Assembly (NCBI GenBank): GCA_033032865.1
Contig: JAWHQI010000051.1
Coordinates: forward strand, 11,240,001-11,304,000
Source of the DNA: Dactylorhiza incarnata
Taxonomy: Eukaryota > Streptophyta > Magnoliopsida > Asparagales > Orchidaceae
Reading direction: 5' to 3'
DNA length: 64,000 bases
Shown: piece by piece, positions 10,851-23,284 of the stretch
Numbering within the stretch: the stretch's first letter is position 1
Layout: every line of letters begins with the position of its first letter
Program-made: the position numbers and the translations under genes
The notes under the pieces: model-generated
Databases searched by the model: none
What the model saw: only the letters and a program-made list of their open reading frames with translations
Told to the model about the DNA's origin: nothing

Positions 10851-13800
10851 TTAGAGGTGGGGGAGGGGTATGGAATTTAACTTCCCTCCCAGATGATCCC
10901 CCGCGTGGTAGAGTTTTAGTCGGTGACCGTTAAATTTTAAGTCGCCTTTTTCCGGGTGGGTGATAAGGACGGTCCCGTATGGCCAAACCTCTTTCACTTG
11001 AAAGGGGCCGGACCAACGGGATTTTAGTTTCCCCGGAAAAAGACGAAGACGTGAGTTATATAGGAGGACGAGATCGCCCGGCGCAAATGATTTTGGAAAT
11101 TTTATTTTCCGGTCGTGGTAAAATTTCGAGCGTTCCTTATAAAATTTATTACTCTCGTAAGCGTTCGCACGCCATTCATCGAGTTCATTTAATTGGAATT
11201 TCCGATTTTCGGCGGTTAAATTATGATCGAGATTTAAGAGTTTTAACGCCCAAAAAGCGCGGTGCTCTAATTCTACGGGCAAATGGCATGCCTTGCCGTA
11301 GACTAATCGATAAGGCGTACAACCGATTGCGGTCTTGTACGCCGTACGATAAGCCCACAGCGTGTCGTCTAATTTAAGTGCCCAATCCTTCCTATTAGTT
11401 GAAACGGTTTTTTCTAATATGCGTTTGATTTCCCGATTTACTACCTCCACTTGGCCGCTCGTTTGGGGGTGATAGGCGGTGGCGAGCTTATGCGTGACGC
11501 CATATTTGGTTAATATTTTTGCAAACTGGGCATTGCAAAAGTGCGTACCCCTATCACTAACTATCGCACGGGGCGTACCGAAGCGAGAAAATAATTTTTT
11601 AAGAAATTTGACGACGACTCTCGCATCGTTGGTGGGGAGAGCTTGCGCTTCCGCCCACCTAGATACGTAGTCGACCGCCACTAAAATGTAGCGATTTGTA
11701 TATGAAGGAGGTAGGGGGCCTATGAAATCTATGCCCCATAAATCGAAAATCTCGCATTCTAAATAAAAATTTTGGGGCATCTCGTCGCGACGAGAGATGT
11801 TACCCGACCGTTGACAGCTATCGCATGTGCTCACAAAAGTGTGAGCGTCTTTGAAGAGAGCGGGCCAATAAAAGCCCGCCTCTAGCGCTTTCTGCGCGGT
11901 CCGGTTGGCTTGATAATGCCCCCCGGCCGGCCCTTCGTGGCAGTGCCGCAAAATTTGCGCACCCTCCTCGCTCGAAACGCATCTCCGCACGACCTGGTCC
12001 GCGCAGACGCGAAATAAGAAAGGGTCCTCCCAAAAGTAATTTTTCAAATCAGAAAAGAATTTCTTCTTTTGCTGTTTTGAAAAGTCTTTCGGGAGCACCC
12101 GCGCAACTAAATAGTTGGCGTAGTCTGCGAACCAAGGCGAGGGAGAAGTTTGTAAATTATTTAAAGCTAAAAGACGCTCCTCGGGAAATCGATCATCGAT
12201 TTCCGGTTCGAAGAGCGCTTCCGCGGTTGGGTGCTCTAAACGAGAAAGGTGGTCGGCCGCTAAATTTTCGGCCCCCTTCTTATCGCGGATCTCTAAATCA
12301 AATTCTTGTAATAGGAGGATCCATCGAAGAAGGCGGGGCTTAGCGTCCATTTTTTCTAATAAATATTTTAGGGCGGAGTGGTCGGTAAATATAATAATTT
12401 TTGAAAGCGTGACGTAGGGCCTAAACTTATCTATGGCGAAGACGACGGCAAGGAGTTCCTTTTCCGTTGTCGTGTAATTAGCCTGTGCGGCCGTGAGCGT
12501 GCGGGACGCGTAGTAGATAGGATGAAAATATTTATTTACGCGTTGGCCTAATACGGCCCCTACCGCTATATCGCTCGCGTCGCACATAATCTCAAACGGA
12601 AGGGTCCAATCGGGCGCCACCAGAATGGGAGAATGGATAAGTTTATTTTTTATGGCATTGAATGCCTCTACGCACGCGTTATCAAAAATAAATGGAGATT
12701 CCTTCTCCAGGAGGTGGGTTAGCGGTTTTGTTATTTTAGAAAAGTTTTGGATGAACCGCCTATAAAAACCCGCGTGGCCAAGAAAACTACGGATTGATTT
12801 AATATTTGAGGGCGCGGGGAGTTTTTCAATTATTTCGACCTTGGCCTTGTCGACCTCCATCCCTCTTTCAGAAATTTTGTGGCCGAGAACTAAGCCTTCT
12901 CGAACCATAAAATTACACTTTTCCCAGTTTAAAACCAGGTTCGTGTCTTCGCATCGTTGGAGGACTCGATCTAAATTTTGGAGGCAGTTTTGGAAGGAGC
13001 TTTCAAAAACCGAGAAGTCATCCATAAAGACTTCCATAATATCCTCTACGAGCTCTCCAAATATCGCTAGCATACATCGTTGAAATGTAGCTGGCGCGTT
13101 GCAGAGGCCGAATGGCATCCTTCGATACGCAAAGGTACCGAAGGGGCACGTAAAGGTTGTTTTCTCCTGGTCTTCGGGGGAGATAGGAATTTGTAAAAAT
13201 CCCGATAGACCATCGAGAAAACAATAATAAGGATGGCCCGATAGCCGCTCCAAAATTTGATCGATAAACGGTAACGGAAAGTGGTCTTTGCGGGTGGCAT
13301 CATTTAATTTTCGGTAATCGATGCACACCCTCCAACCCGTAACAGTACGAGTTGGAATTAATTCGTTATGTTCGTTTGCCACGACCGTTATACCGCCCTT
13401 TTTAGGCACGACATGAATGGGACTAACCCACGTGCTGTCAGAAATAGGGTAGATAATCCCCGCATCCAGTAATTTTATTACTTCAGCCTTAACGACTTCC
13501 CGCATATTTGGGTTTAATCGTCGCTGAGGCTGGATGGTTTTGCGGGAATTATCTCCTAATAATATTTTGTGCGTGCAAAAAGAGGGATTTATCCCCCTAA
13601 TATCGGAAATCTGCCATGCAATTGCATGGCGATGCGTGGACAAAACTTTAACTAATTCGGAAGTTTCCGAATCAGATAAGGAAGACGAAATAATAACCGG
13701 GAGTTTTAAGTCCGCGGTGAGAAAAGCGTATTTTAAATGGTCGGGGAGTGGCTTAAGCTCCAAGACCGGGGGTTCTTCGTAAGAGGTTGTTATTTTTAAA

Positions 13801-16151
13801 CTTTTAGAATTAAAAGATTCGAAAGGCGAATCTGGCGGTAGCTCGTCCAAAGGGGCGAGGTCCGCCAAATCCGGTTCGTCTATATTTAAAGCGAGTAATT
13901 CATAAAGCGAAGAACACTCATCCTCGAACGCGGATTCTAAGTGAAAGCAAGAATCGTCGTTCGATAAAGAATTTCGCATCGAGGGATTAATAAGAAGGGT
14001 AACTTCGTCGTCCCCTACCCGAAGGAGGAGGCGACCGTTACTCACATCAATTAAAGCGCGGGAGGTCGCGAGGAAAGGGCGACCGAGGATAATTGGCACC
14101 TCGGCGTCCTCCTCGATGTCGAGGATGACGAAGTCTACCGGGAAGATAAACTTGTCAACCTTGACCAGAACGTCCTCCACTACCCCGATAGGATATTTTA
14201 TCGAGCGATCCGCGAGTTGGATGCTCATTTTCGTTGGGGTGGGAACACCCAAATCAAGTTTTTTAAAGAGGGAGAAGGGCATCAAATTGATGCTCGCTCC
14301 CAGGTCCGCTAGGGCGTACTTTATTAATAAATTGCCAAAAAGGCACGGGATGGAAAACCTTCCCGGGTCGTTTAGTTTTGGCGGCAATTTATTAAGTAGG
14401 ACCGCCGAGCATTCCGCATTTAAGGAAACACGCGAAATACCCTCGAGCTTCTTTTTATTAGAAAGGAGCTCCTTAAGGTATTTCGCGTATTTCGGCATTT
14501 GTGAGAGTGCCTCGCAGAAGGGGACGTTAATTTGAATTTGTTTAAAAATTTGTAAAAACTTTTTATAATGTTCGTCCTCCTTCTCTTTATTAAGTTTTGC
14601 GGGGTACGGAATTTGCGGGCTCGAGACGCCCGGCGCTAATTTTGTTTCCGTATCTAATAAAATAAAAGACGAGGGTGCAGGGGTCGGAGGCGAAACAGTT
14701 ACCTGATGCTCAACCCGCAATGGGGAGTCGACCTCCTTGCCGCTGCGAAGGGTAATGGCGTGGGCATTTTCACGCGGGTTCTGCTCCGAGTTCCCCGGCA
14801 GTGCTCCATGTGGCCGCTCGGAGACCATTTTTGCAAGCTGGCCTACCTGTATTTCTAAGTTTTTTAGCGATCCGGTTATATTCCGGATATTTGCGTCGTT
14901 GGAAGCCATGTATTTTGCAAAAAGCTCCTCGAGCGGAGAAGGTTTTGGAGGGGGAGGCGCAAAACCTTGCTGAAATCCTTGGGGAAATCCATGCGGAAAT
15001 CCTTGCGGGATCGCAGGTGGAGGGCGTTGCGCATTATTTGGGTTACTCCAGGAGAAGTTCGGGTGATTCCTCCAACCCGGGTTATAGTTATTACTATAAG
15101 GGTTGAAGGGCGCCCGCACTTGGTTACCCACGTAATCCACCGATTCCTCGCATAAATTATTATTATTATTAATATTATTAAGATTATTAAAATTATTATT
15201 ATTATTATTAGCCCACGCGGGGGTGGAGGAGGAAGCAGTCATCTCCGCCACTTGCTTACTTAGCCGCTCTACCTGCGAGGCTAAGTGAGTAGTGGGATCC
15301 ACTTCAAAAATCTCAGCCGCTTTAGAAGGACGCGCCCTTGGCACATTCCACTGGTATGCGTTCATGGCCATTTCCTCGAACAGAGTTTGAGCGGCCTCCG
15401 GGGTTTTGTTGTTTAACGTTCCCCCGGCGGCCGCGTCGATCATTTGTCGAGTCGAGAAATTTAAGCCGTTATAGAACGTTTGTACCTGTAGCCAAGGTGG
15501 TAGCGCGTGATGAGGACACTTACGCAGACATTCTTTATATCTCTCCCAAGTCTCGTAGAGAGACTCGGAATCGAATTGTATAAATGATGCGATGTCGGTG
15601 CGCAATTTGGCGGTTTTTGACGGAGGAAAATATTTAGTTAGAAAATTCTCCGTCAATTCGGCCCACGTGGTTATGGACCCTCTCGGAAGAGAAGTCAACC
15701 ACGATTTCGCCTTTGCCCGCAGGGAAAAGGGAAATAAGCGCAAGCGAATGGCGTCATCGCTGACGCCATTAATTTTAAATGTGTCGCAAATTTCTAAAAA
15801 GTTATATAGATGAAGGTTTGGGTCCTCATCTGGCAAGCCGTCGAATTGAGCCGACTGCTGTACCATTTGAATGGTGCTGGGTTTTATTTCGAAATTGTTA
15901 TTTGCTATCGCGGGGCGAGTGATGCTCGATCCTGTATCCTCCAAATTTGGCCTGGCATAGTAGGCCATGGTCCGCTGCGGAGCCGCAGGTGGATTAGGAT
16001 CGCCCATTACTCCTATATGTATATCGCCGACGGATTCTTCGGGATCTATTTGTAGATTTTGATTACGAGATCGGCGGCGCTCGAGAAGCGTGCGCTCGAT
16101 TTCGGGATCAAAAGGTAATATTGGATTATTCGAAGAATCGCCTCGGGTCAT
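10851..16151 (-). CDS. gag-pol: G2 Gag-Pol polyprotein, intact (1766 aa)
   Basis: Start ATG at 16151 is the first after the PBS. The Gag domain spans about residues 60-300. The usual zinc-knuckle position (about residues 310-345) is an Asn-rich tract, followed by [11 protein letters not shown] and a Pro/Gln/Gly-rich linker (about 360-410). Protease motif DLGAS has Asp at 616. Reverse transcriptase motif FMDD is at 1042-1045. RNase H motif MCDASD has Asp at 1191. The integrase HHCC zinc finger lies near 1400-1450, with catalytic Asp1475, Asp1533 and Glu1569 in DX35E spacing, and a C-terminal GPF-type module (KSRWSGPF) near 1710. No stop or frameshift interrupts it. It would encode all enzymes needed to copy and insert the element. 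Gag and Pol share one frame, so no frameshift signal is needed. Many smaller frames across this region are shadows. Confidence 0.96.
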   Translation of the reverse strand: MTRGDSSNNPILPFDPEIERTLLERRRSRNQNLQIDPEESVGDIHIGVMGDPNPPAAPQRTMAYYARPNLEDTGSSITRPAIANNNFEIKPSTIQMVQQSAQFDGLPDEDPNLHLYNFLEICDTFKINGVSDDAIRLRLFPFSLRAKAKSWLTSLPRGSITTWAELTENFLTKYFPPSKTAKLRTDIASFIQFDSESLYETWERYKECLRKCPHHALPPWLQVQTFYNGLNFSTRQMIDAAAGGTLNNKTPEAAQTLFEEMAMNAYQWNVPRARPSKAAEIFEVDPTTHLASQVERLSKQVAEMTASSSTPAWANNNNNNFNNLNNINNNNNLCEESVDYVGNQVRAPFNPYSNNYNPGWRNHPNFSWSNPNNAQRPPPAIPQGFPHGFPQGFQQGFAPPPPKPSPLEELFAKYMASNDANIRNITGSLKNLEIQVGQLAKMVSERPHGALPGNSEQNPRENAHAITLRSGKEVDSPLRVEHQVTVSPPTPAPSSFILLDTETKLAPGVSSPQIPYPAKLNKEKEDEHYKKFLQIFKQIQINVPFCEALSQMPKYAKYLKELLSNKKKLEGISRVSLNAECSAVLLNKLPPKLNDPGRFSIPCLFGNLLIKYALADLGASINLMPFSLFKKLDLGVPTPTKMSIQLADRSIKYPIGVVEDVLVKVDKFIFPVDFVILDIEEDAEVPIILGRPFLATSRALIDVSNGRLLLRVGDDEVTLLINPSMRNSLSNDDSCFHLESAFEDECSSLYELLALNIDEPDLADLAPLDELPPDSPFESFNSKSLKITTSYEEPPVLELKPLPDHLKYAFLTADLKLPVIISSSLSDSETSELVKVLSTHRHAIAWQISDIRGINPSFCTHKILLGDNSRKTIQPQRRLNPNMREVVKAEVIKLLDAGIIYPISDSTWVSPIHVVPKKGGITVVANEHNELIPTRTVTGWRVCIDYRKLNDATRKDHFPLPFIDQILERLSGHPYYCFLDGLSGFLQIPISPEDQEKTTFTCPFGTFAYRRMPFGLCNAPATFQRCMLAIFGELVEDIMEVFMDDFSVFESSFQNCLQNLDRVLQRCEDTNLVLNWEKCNFMVREGLVLGHKISERGMEVDKAKVEIIEKLPAPSNIKSIRSFLGHAGFYRRFIQNFSKITKPLTHLLEKESPFIFDNACVEAFNAIKNKLIHSPILVAPDWTLPFEIMCDASDIAVGAVLGQRVNKYFHPIYYASRTLTAAQANYTTTEKELLAVVFAIDKFRPYVTLSKIIIFTDHSALKYLLEKMDAKPRLLRWILLLQEFDLEIRDKKGAENLAADHLSRLEHPTAEALFEPEIDDRFPEERLLALNNLQTSPSPWFADYANYLVARVLPKDFSKQQKKKFFSDLKNYFWEDPFLFRVCADQVVRRCVSSEEGAQILRHCHEGPAGGHYQANRTAQKALEAGFYWPALFKDAHTFVSTCDSCQRSGNISRRDEMPQNFYLECEIFDLWGIDFIGPLPPSYTNRYILVAVDYVSRWAEAQALPTNDARVVVKFLKKLFSRFGTPRAIVSDRGTHFCNAQFAKILTKYGVTHKLATAYHPQTSGQVEVVNREIKRILEKTVSTNRKDWALKLDDTLWAYRTAYKTAIGCTPYRLVYGKACHLPVELEHRAFWALKLLNLDHNLTAENRKFQLNELDEWRANAYESNKFYKERSKFYHDRKIKFPKSFAPGDLVLLYNSRLRLFPGKLKSRWSGPFQVKEVWPYGTVLITHPEKGDLKFNGHRLKLYHAGDHLGGKLNSIPLPHL

Positions 16152-16674
16152 ACACTATTCGCAAATTTTTTTGAAAAAGAGAGTTTTTCTTTTTATAGAT
16201 TTTTTTGGTTTTTTGTTTTAGAGATATTTTTACAAAGATGAAAAAAAAGAAAAATAAGTTAAAGAAAGTAATATATTTTTTTTGGTTTTTCTTTACTTAA
16301 GTAAAATATATATATATATATATATTTTTGATTTTTGTGGGGCTTTTACTTTTAGGAGGAATTTAAAATAAAGAGAAAGAAAAAGATAAGGTTTTTATTT
16401 GTTTTTGTGATTTTGGTTTGGTTTTTGGTTTTTGGTTTTTTTTTTTTTGTTTTTTGGTTTTTTGGTTTTTATATGAACATATAAGTAGTTATATTCCAAA
16501 ATATATGTAAAACAAGAAAATTGAAAAATATGTGTTTATATATTTTTTTCTTTTTTCTTTACTTAGATATATTTTTGTTTTTGTTTTTTTTTTTTTTTTT
16601 TTTTTTAGATAGAAAAGGTAATGAAATATAAGATAAAATTAATAGCGTTTCCTATTTCAAAATAACGACACAAG
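16152..16674 (-). other. G2 5' untranslated leader
   Basis: AT-rich leader of about 520 bp between PBS and the Gag ATG, with an AT dinucleotide run near 16308-16325 and long T tracts. No gene seen. Confidence 0.8.
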
Positions 16675-16692
16675 TCCCCGGCAACGGCGCCA
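16675..16692 (-). promoter_or_regulatory. G2 primer binding site (tRNA-Asp)
   Basis: The minus strand reads TGGCGCCGTTGCCGGGGA, a perfect match to the complement of the plant tRNA-Asp 3' end, with the AGTTTT spacer (16693-16698) before the LTR. Confidence 0.94.
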
Positions 16693-16698
16693 AAAACT

Positions 16699-19142
16699 TG
16701 ATACGCTTTTTAATTGGTTTGTTTCTCTCTTTTCTTTGTTAGAAAGAGAGAAAGAAAAGGAAAAGCTCTTTCTTCCTTTTCGATTCAACCTTGGGCGGAC
16801 GTTTTCGAAGAGCCCCGCGAGTAATCCTACTTCGAGGAATTATCCGTTATCCTATCGAAGGATAGAAGTAACGGACTCTTTCTCTTTCGAAATATCGAGG
16901 ATTCCTCCTCGGCCGCGTCCTTTGAAGGCAGAATGAAAAGAAAAATAAAGCTACTTTACTTTTAAAATTTAAATTGAAAGCTTTTTGAAAATATTGTTGC
17001 AACAATTTTTTAAGTAGTTGCAACAATTCTTTAAGAGCGTTTTAAAACTTCTTTTACCTTGAGCTAGTTGCAACAACCAAAGAGGCGTTGCAACAATTTT
17101 TTAGTGTTTTTTAAAAGAGTTTTAAAGAGTGCTTTAGAGAGAAAGCTTTTGGGTTTATGTAATTATCCGGACTAAAATCAATAAAGGCAAGTGGACCTTA
17201 TCGATAGTAGTATAGGATATTTCTTTTGAAATATCAAGGTCGTATTTTTCCAAGGTCGTATCGATTATTTCTACTTGTTAGGAACGCGCTATTATCTTAT
17301 CGAGAAGAGTTTGAAGATTTTTATGATTTTATAGAAAAGTTAGTGACGAAAACGATGACTATCGCGGGCTTGGTGTGCGTTTAGCAAAAACCAAGAAAAG
17401 CGATGAAAAGAAAAAGAACGAAAACGTTAATTTGAAAAGTAGTTTTGCTTAGAAATTTTTAGGGCTTTATGAAACTATAATGATAACTACGGCGATAATT
17501 AGCGATTGAGCGGAGCGCGTGATTAAGCAAAAAGCAAATATATAAAAGATAAAAGACGCACTAATTGAAAACTCACGCACTCTACGGAATTAAAATTAAA
17601 GCGGTAAATTGCAGAAATTGAAGAAATGCGATCCCTACCCAAATAGGTAGAGGGGAAATAAATGCGTGAGCAAGTCCTATCCAAACGGATAGGCGGGAAA
17701 TAAATGCGTGAGCAAGTCCTATCCAAACGGATAGGCGGGAAATAAATGCGTGACAGAAATGGAAACTATTCGGTTACAAAAAAGGCGCAAAATTTATTCA
17801 CCTACACACACGCACTCTACTTGAAATTGAAATCTAAGTTAAAAGAAAATAAAATCTATGCTCATAAACACACACACTCTTCTTTAATGAAATCTAATTA
17901 AAAATAAAACAAAACTAATCTCATACACTCACACACACAACAATAATGAAAACTAAGTTAAAAGAAAAGAAAAGCTATACTCATACACTCACCCACACTA
18001 ACAATAATGAAAACTAAAATAAATACAAATTACTCTCATACACACACACACACTTACAAAAAGAGACAAAGAAAGTGAAAACAACAAAATAAAACAAAAC
18101 AAAACAATTTAATTAACCACCTACACTCACACACACTAATAACAAAACATCTAAAAATTATAACAAAACTAAAAACAAGATAATTACTCTCATACACTCA
18201 CACACACAAATTAAAAAGATGAAAACTAATTAAAATTACTAAATTACTAAATTACAAAAAACTAAAAATAAAAAGAAAAAGAAAAAGAAAACACACACAC
18301 ACTTCCAACAAAACAAAGAGAGAGAGAGTGTGATAAAACAAGCCAACTATTTCATTTCCATAATAAAAAGATTACAAAAAACAAGAGAGAAAAAGAGCAC
18401 AAAATTACAAAAACATAAAAACTAGTTGGATCAAAACCTTAAGAATAAGCTCTTAAAATTTTTGAACCCTTGGACTCAGCTGAAACTGGCTATTTATAGA
18501 AAAAAATTTTGGATTACACGCCCTCGGACACGGGCGTGTCTGAGGGCGTGACACGGCTTGGGGTGCGAATAGCCAGAACAGCTGGATCCAGGCAGGCATC
18601 TGGAAGGCTTGACCGGCGACTTCGGAAGTACACGGGCGTGTTCCAAGTAACACGGGCGTGTTCGATGTCGGCATTGTGTTGTCGGCTGCTGGGCGTGACG
18701 GGCGGCGTGTCCTTTGTTCTTCCGAAAGAAATTGAGGGGTCACGGCCTCGGTCACGGGCGTGACCTGATCACGGCCGTGACAGTGGGCGTGACATTGACA
18801 TCTTGGCTCGAATCTGGGCTTGGTCATTCAACACGGGCGTGACTGATGTACACGGCCTCGGTCACGGGCGTGACCGAGGGCGTGACTTGATGTTTGAGTT
18901 GGAAAAAGAGCAGGGAAAAGAAAATGTTAGGGATTAGTGAACACGCCCTTGGACACGGGCGTGACCAAGGGCGTGACTTAACAAAATTACAAAAACTTTA
19001 CAAAAATTAAAATAAAACTAAGTTAAAAACAAAAATAACAAAAACAAACATTTTATTCATTAATTTACATATATTATTTAGAAATGTAATTAAAATTATA
19101 CTAAAAATTATAAAGAAAAATGCGTATATTTACTATTCATCA
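16699..19142 (-). repeat. G2 5' LTR (2444 bp)
   Basis: Near-identical partner of 5778-8219. The minus-strand TATA box CTATAAATAG is at 18490-18499, with the CACGGGCGTGA array upstream at about 18518-18978. This LTR would drive transcription of the G2 genomic RNA toward lower coordinates. Confidence 0.95.
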
Positions 19143-19373
19143 CAAACCAGCTGGGATTATAGCTCCAACACCAATCAAACACAGAAAAAGGATTTGGGAG
19201 CACCATGTGCTTACCCCCAATGACAAGGAGCGCAAATGCACACCAAAACGGGCCTAAGAGTGCACTTAGCATGGAATGATGAATATGAATGAAAACATGC
19301 CTAAAGTGTAGTGCGCAGACTAGATAATCGGCCCAGATGAGCCCATAAATGTGTATATAAATGGGACTCATCA
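19143..19373 (-). repeat. G1 5' LTR, distal part (U3 start)
   Basis: Begins with the right TSD copy CAAAC (19143-19147) and continues the G1 LTR to TGATGAGTCCC at 19373 on the minus strand. It matches 35-260 with about eight mismatches. Confidence 0.92.
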
Positions 19374-19449
19374 ACGTGGCGTCATAATACGTATTTTCCC
19401 CTTGCTGTGATAATATTTATTAAATTCATGGGAAAATGCGGGTTGTGAC
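19374..19449. other. Short unassigned segment right of G1
   Basis: Presumed to begin with the right TSD of G1 (ACGTG), which cannot be verified because the left end is outside the window. No gene or repeat recognised. Confidence 0.4.
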
Positions 19450-19734
19450 ACCATTTCCCAGACCAACATTTTCTTCATCGGACAGATTTGGTACTAACGA
19501 TAGGTTAGACCTCGATCTTCATAATGCTCTTCACAAAGGGGTTTAGACGTGTACTCAACATACCATTCATGATGTAGTCTCGTATGCTCGACTTACTCAT
19601 TTTTGCAGGGATTTTTCTATGGCCCTCTCAACCATTGTCACTCCAATCACTTACCATGAAGCTCTTACCATACCACACTGGAAGAATTCCATGGATGAAG
19701 AAATTACCACCTTGACTGAAAGAGGTACCTAGAC
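19450..19734 (+). pseudogene. C5 Copia pol fragment, left part (upstream of RT)
   Basis: The plus-strand translation with stops resembles the Copia region before reverse transcriptase (VSYARLTHFCRDFSMALS, then EALTIPHWKNSMDEEI). In Copia Pol the last block precedes the NGTW(E/T)LV motif at the start of RT; here GTW is mutated (ERGT, then a stop). The fragment is cut at 19734 by T1, and matching RT sequence resumes at 46147. It is the oldest layer of the nest. Confidence 0.75.
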
Positions 19735-20744
19735 TGTTGGCACCCAAAATGTACAAAGTCCACACTTGCTTAAGCTGAAGAATGGGGGGGGGGGACTATT
19801 GAATAGCCGGTTACTTTAAGCCACGAGTGAAGGAGTGTGACAGTGAGAAAAGAGATGGCCGCGAGTAAGCGGCGAGTCAGATCTACCCACCGTGGTGAAT
19901 GCCTCTCTTGTGGCATGTAATGCTATTGGTTTAAAATAGATATTATAGCTGAAGTTGCATTCACATACATAGAAAATGAAAATAATACAGATCTTGAAGA
20001 CAAGAGCTGGCAGTTAGGAAGGAGGTCACTGAGACCGCTGGGAGCTGAAAATAGAAGGAGACTGTCTGGAGGAGACCGATCGATAGAGCCGAGACCGCCT
20101 GGCTGAGCCAAGACCGCCTACTCGTCGTGATCGAGAACTTGAGACCGCTCAAGTCAAAAGCTAGGGGCTAGAAACTCCCCAAAATGTTTTTTCTGGTACC
20201 CCTACCCCTCTATTTGTAGATGCGGGGGCATTCCAAAATAGGCAGGTCCAGGAATGACGGGCTTCCCAGGGTACATGCGACATTGCGATCACGTGGTCTT
20301 GCTGGACGCTGATCGCATGTGCCTTGAAGGTTTTGCCGAAGATGAGATAGGCGGTCAACAAAAATTGTGACCGCCGGTCGCCAACTGTTGAGATTGTCTG
20401 GACCGCTAAGACCATTAGGGACATGTTGATACTGCCTAGGACATGCTGGGATCGCAAGGCAGGCTGAGACTGTCAGGCACACTGAGACCACCGGGAAGGC
20501 TGAGACCACTAGATAGGCTGAGCCCATGGGGCAGACTGAGACTGCCGGGCATGCTGAGATCGCTGGGCTTGCTGAGATCACCGGGTAGGCTGAGACCATC
20601 GGACAGACTGAGACCGTTGAGCAAGCTGAGACCGTCTGGGAGACCATTCGGGTTGCTAAGACCGTCCGGGAGACCCCCCGGGTTGCTGAGACCGCCCTGG
20701 TTGCTTTGGTCACCTTGGATGAATCGCTGATTTCTGGGTAAACA
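19735..20744 (-). repeat. T1 3' LTR (1010 bp)
   Basis: Contains an 11-G run (19784-19794), a degenerate TATA region near 20206-20220, and about 17 copies of an 18-bp minisatellite (about 20395-20715). It aligns to 44620-46141 apart from minisatellite copy number and substitutions. Confidence 0.86.
20395..20715. repeat. 18-bp minisatellite, T1 3' LTR (about 17 copies)
   Basis: Variants of GGCAGGCTGAGACCGCCG. Six-residue periodicity in several frames produces spurious ORFs. Confidence 0.88.
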
Positions 20745-20760
20745 TGATCCCCGTATTTTT
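20745..20760 (-). promoter_or_regulatory. T1 probable polypurine tract
   Basis: The minus strand reads AAAAATACGGGGATCA directly before the 3' LTR start at 20744. Assigned by position and purine content only. Confidence 0.5.
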
Positions 20761-20834
20761 GAATAAACTTTGAAAAAATAAAACTTACCCATGAGAATCG
20801 AGATCCATCTTCTCTGTCATAACAGAATATATGT

Positions 20835-20941
20835 AAAAGGAGTGCAAGTACCTGCTTATTTCTGCAAAAGAGTAGTCAGAATAGGTATAAAAGAAATATA
20901 TTACATGAGTACCTGAAGAAAACTCACGACCACCTGCTTAT
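20835..20941. repeat. T1 3' UTR tandem array, left remnant
   Basis: Begins the same 82-bp repeat family as 41161-41740 (CTGCTTATTTCTGCAAAAGAG, then GTACCTGAAGAAAACTC). It stops at the CTTAT TSD of C3. Positions 20761-20834 hold no recognised feature. Confidence 0.82.
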
Positions 20942-21316
20942 TGTTGGAGCATGAGTTTCACATCTCTTGGTTTGAAAATAACAAATTCCATAATGTATTT
21001 GATCTTGCTTGTCTTGTGTTTATAGTGTACAGGAACCATACTCCTAAAAGTGCGATGCAAAATGATAATGATGCTGTGAATTTAGTTAGCGGTAACATCT
21101 ACCACTGGCATTAGATGGGATGATGACAACGGACTAACGATAGATGATTCCTCAGCAAAGAAGCGACGGGAGATAACATGAGGCGTTAGATCTTACCGCG
21201 GCGGGGTAAGATCATTAACACTTGTGGTTAGCACGTTCTCCACAATATCGGGCATATTACTATATGAATGCTAGCGCGGTGCGGTAGTGCTGCCGCGGGC
21301 GGTAGTTTCTAGAGCC

Positions 21317-21324
21317 TATATAAA
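21317..21324 (+). promoter_or_regulatory. C3 LTR TATA box
   Basis: CCTATATAAAGG in the middle of the LTR, the expected place for the U3 core promoter. Confidence 0.6.
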
Positions 21325-21970
21325 GGATGGATCTCTTTATTCTATGTTACCACTTTTTAAGCCATAACTCAAATCTTTCGTGAGAGCCTTCATCCCTGAG
21401 TTCTAGAGCACTCCAAACTCCATCATTGAATAACAAGAGTGAGAAGGAGATTTTCACATGGTGATTCTTGAAGAAGGACGCACGCTTCAACTTTGATGAA
21501 GTTCATGACGATCCTTCATCATTTCCTTCAGAGCTCTTTTAAACAGGGAGTTTTTGTTTCATTATTTACTTTGTAATCTTCTCATTTACTTTTGAAATGG
21601 TATTGAATTCACCGCGGGTGTTAGCGACTAGGCCTTACGAGGCTTAAGGGGAATTTTCCATGGTGTGTGTGGCGACTAGGTCTAGGTGTAGATCTAGTAG
21701 GAAGGCTAGAGGACAAATTTTGGGAAGATAGGCTATACCAAGTCGGTGAAGAATCAAAAAGTGATTTTTATTTTATCGCCTCAATTTTAAGCGCCATTGA
21801 AATTATCATTCTTATAATTATCTTGTGAAATAAAATCAATTTGCATCTTCTCTGATTTTTTAGGATTTTATTTCGTTCAAAAGTTTTTTAAGAGAAATCA
21901 CTACTTTGGCAAACTTTGTGAAAAGTTCTGAATTTTTGGAGCGCTGGCACCGAGTGTTAACTGTTACCAT

Positions 21971-23235
21971 TGTTGTAGCATGCGTTCCGCACTCATACGA
22001 TTTGAGAATAACAAATCTCGAATGTATTTGATCCTATTTTTGATTAATGGTGTGCAGATAACAGGTGCAAGAATAACATGTTCGCAATTGGAGCAAAATA
22101 CCGATTTTCCAGAAATTAGAGCTATCGGATTTCCGACAGCAGTACTGGATTTCCGACAGCGCACGATTTCTTCCGTTCTACGATCTCTACTCAGCGTTTT
22201 AGAGCTATCGGATGTCTGACAGCAGTAACAGATTTCTGACAGTGCACGATCTTCCCGTAACTCTACGACGTGCAGCAGTTACGCAAGCTAACAGATATCC
22301 GATAGTGCTATCGGATATTCGACAGCCCACGTCTCAACCACGACTCAATCGCGATCACCACTCTCCACAAAAATGCCGAATACATGGGACACGTGGCACC
22401 TCTAGAGCTATCGGATTTTGGCGATAGCTAGCTAACGGATGGCGTTATCTATCTTTTATACAAAAGGGCTCAGAACTTTGTTTAATTCATGCTTTCAGAC
22501 CTCCAAGCCTTCTTCCCGAGTGTTATCGTCCAGAGAGCTCCAGAGAACAAAAATCCCCATCCTTGAAGAAGAAAAGAGAGAGCGAAGTCAAAGATTGTAC
22601 ACGCATTCCAAGGAGATTTTCTCAAGGATTCTTCGCTGCTTTGTTCCAGAAATTTTAAAGGGAGTTTTTATTATGCATTTCATTTACATTTACATTCATC
22701 TTGTAATCGTTAGAGAAATCATCGTCTTGCGTGCGACGTCCAAGCCCTTGCGTGGCTTGGTGGGAAAATCGCCTCCTTGTGTGTGGCGTCCAAGTCCTTG
22801 TGCGGCTTGGTTGGGAAAGCGTAGTCTTGTGCACTACGTCTAGATCTTGAGAAGATCTAGAGGATATGCTTAGGCTTGGTCTAGGGAGAGACAAGTGATA
22901 GCCTTCCGATCCTTGGGAGAAGGATTGGTAAACTCAAATTGTTAAAAGTTTATTATAATATTTGTGCCTTGATCTTAAGCATTGTTAAGATCATTTTTAT
23001 TGTATGTGAATTTCATGATTAAAAATTATGACTTTTTCTTTAATTGCAAATTTGGTTGCTTAATCTTTAACTTAGAAATTTGTGTTTGAACTAATTTAAA
23101 AATTACATTGGTTTGAAAATTTTTATAAGTGATTTTTAGAAAAGCAAAAATTTGTTTTAAAAATTCTTAAGTAAAAAATCATAATTTAAAAAGGCCCTTA
23201 TTCACCCCCCTCTAAGGGCGCCACAAGATCCAACA
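21971..23235 (+). repeat. C1 5' LTR (1265 bp)
   Basis: Starts TGTTGTAGCATG and ends GATCCAACA. U3 contains repeated TCGGA-TT-TCCGA dyads (for example 22125-22136). A weak TATA-like TTTTATACAAAAG lies near 22453-22466. Confidence 0.9.
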
Positions 23236-23237
23236 CG

Positions 23238-23249
23238 TGGTATCAGAGC
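23238..23249 (+). promoter_or_regulatory. C1 primer binding site (initiator tRNA-Met)
   Basis: TGGTATCAGAGC, two bases after the LTR end; the classic plant Copia PBS. Confidence 0.93.
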
Positions 23250-23284
23250 AAGGTTACTCCAAAACAGTTTTACCACCGGGAGTA

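Larger units (their letters stand above)
5778..19142 (-). mobile_element. G2: complete, apparently autonomous Athila-like Gypsy retrotransposon (13,365 bp)
   Basis: Seen: perfect 5-bp TSD (CAAAC), LTRs of 2442 and 2444 bp beginning TGATACGC and ending CATCA, tRNA-Asp PBS (16675-16692), PPT (8220-8231), and one uninterrupted Gag-Pol ORF of 1766 codons. The LTRs differ by only a few changes by eye (for example T/C at 6544 versus 17464 and one extra CA unit), which implies recent insertion. Known: DLGAS protease, FMDD reverse transcriptase and this domain order are features of the Athila-like branch of plant Ty3/Gypsy. No envelope-like ORF was seen. Confidence 0.95.
1..19373 (-). mobile_element. 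G1: non-autonomous Athila-like Gypsy element, split by G2, left end outside the window
   Basis: Seen: a minus-strand LTR element with a partial 3' LTR at 1-260, internal region 261-4534, PBS 4511-4528, and a 5' LTR at 4535-5777 that resumes at 19143-19373 after the G2 insertion. Removing G2 and one TSD copy gives an LTR of about 1469 bp that starts and ends TG...CA. The overlapping 260 bp of the two LTRs differ at about nine positions by eye (about 3.5%), so it is older than G2 and G3. The internal region is only about 4.3 kb and codes for gag plus a protease-like ORF; no RT, RNase H or integrase motif was found on either strand. Its own TSD cannot be checked because the left end lies outside the window; the right flank begins ACGTG at 19374. 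Known: the PBS complements the 3' end of plant tRNA-Asp, as in Athila-type elements. Confidence 0.88.

Noticed and set aside
10979..11377. Plus-strand ORFs opposite G2 pol (10979-16055)
   Set aside because: Shadows of the intact 1766-codon minus-strand gene.
20210..20792. Overlapping ORFs with LSLPG / VSACP repeats
   Set aside because: Same minisatellite in the other T1 LTR.
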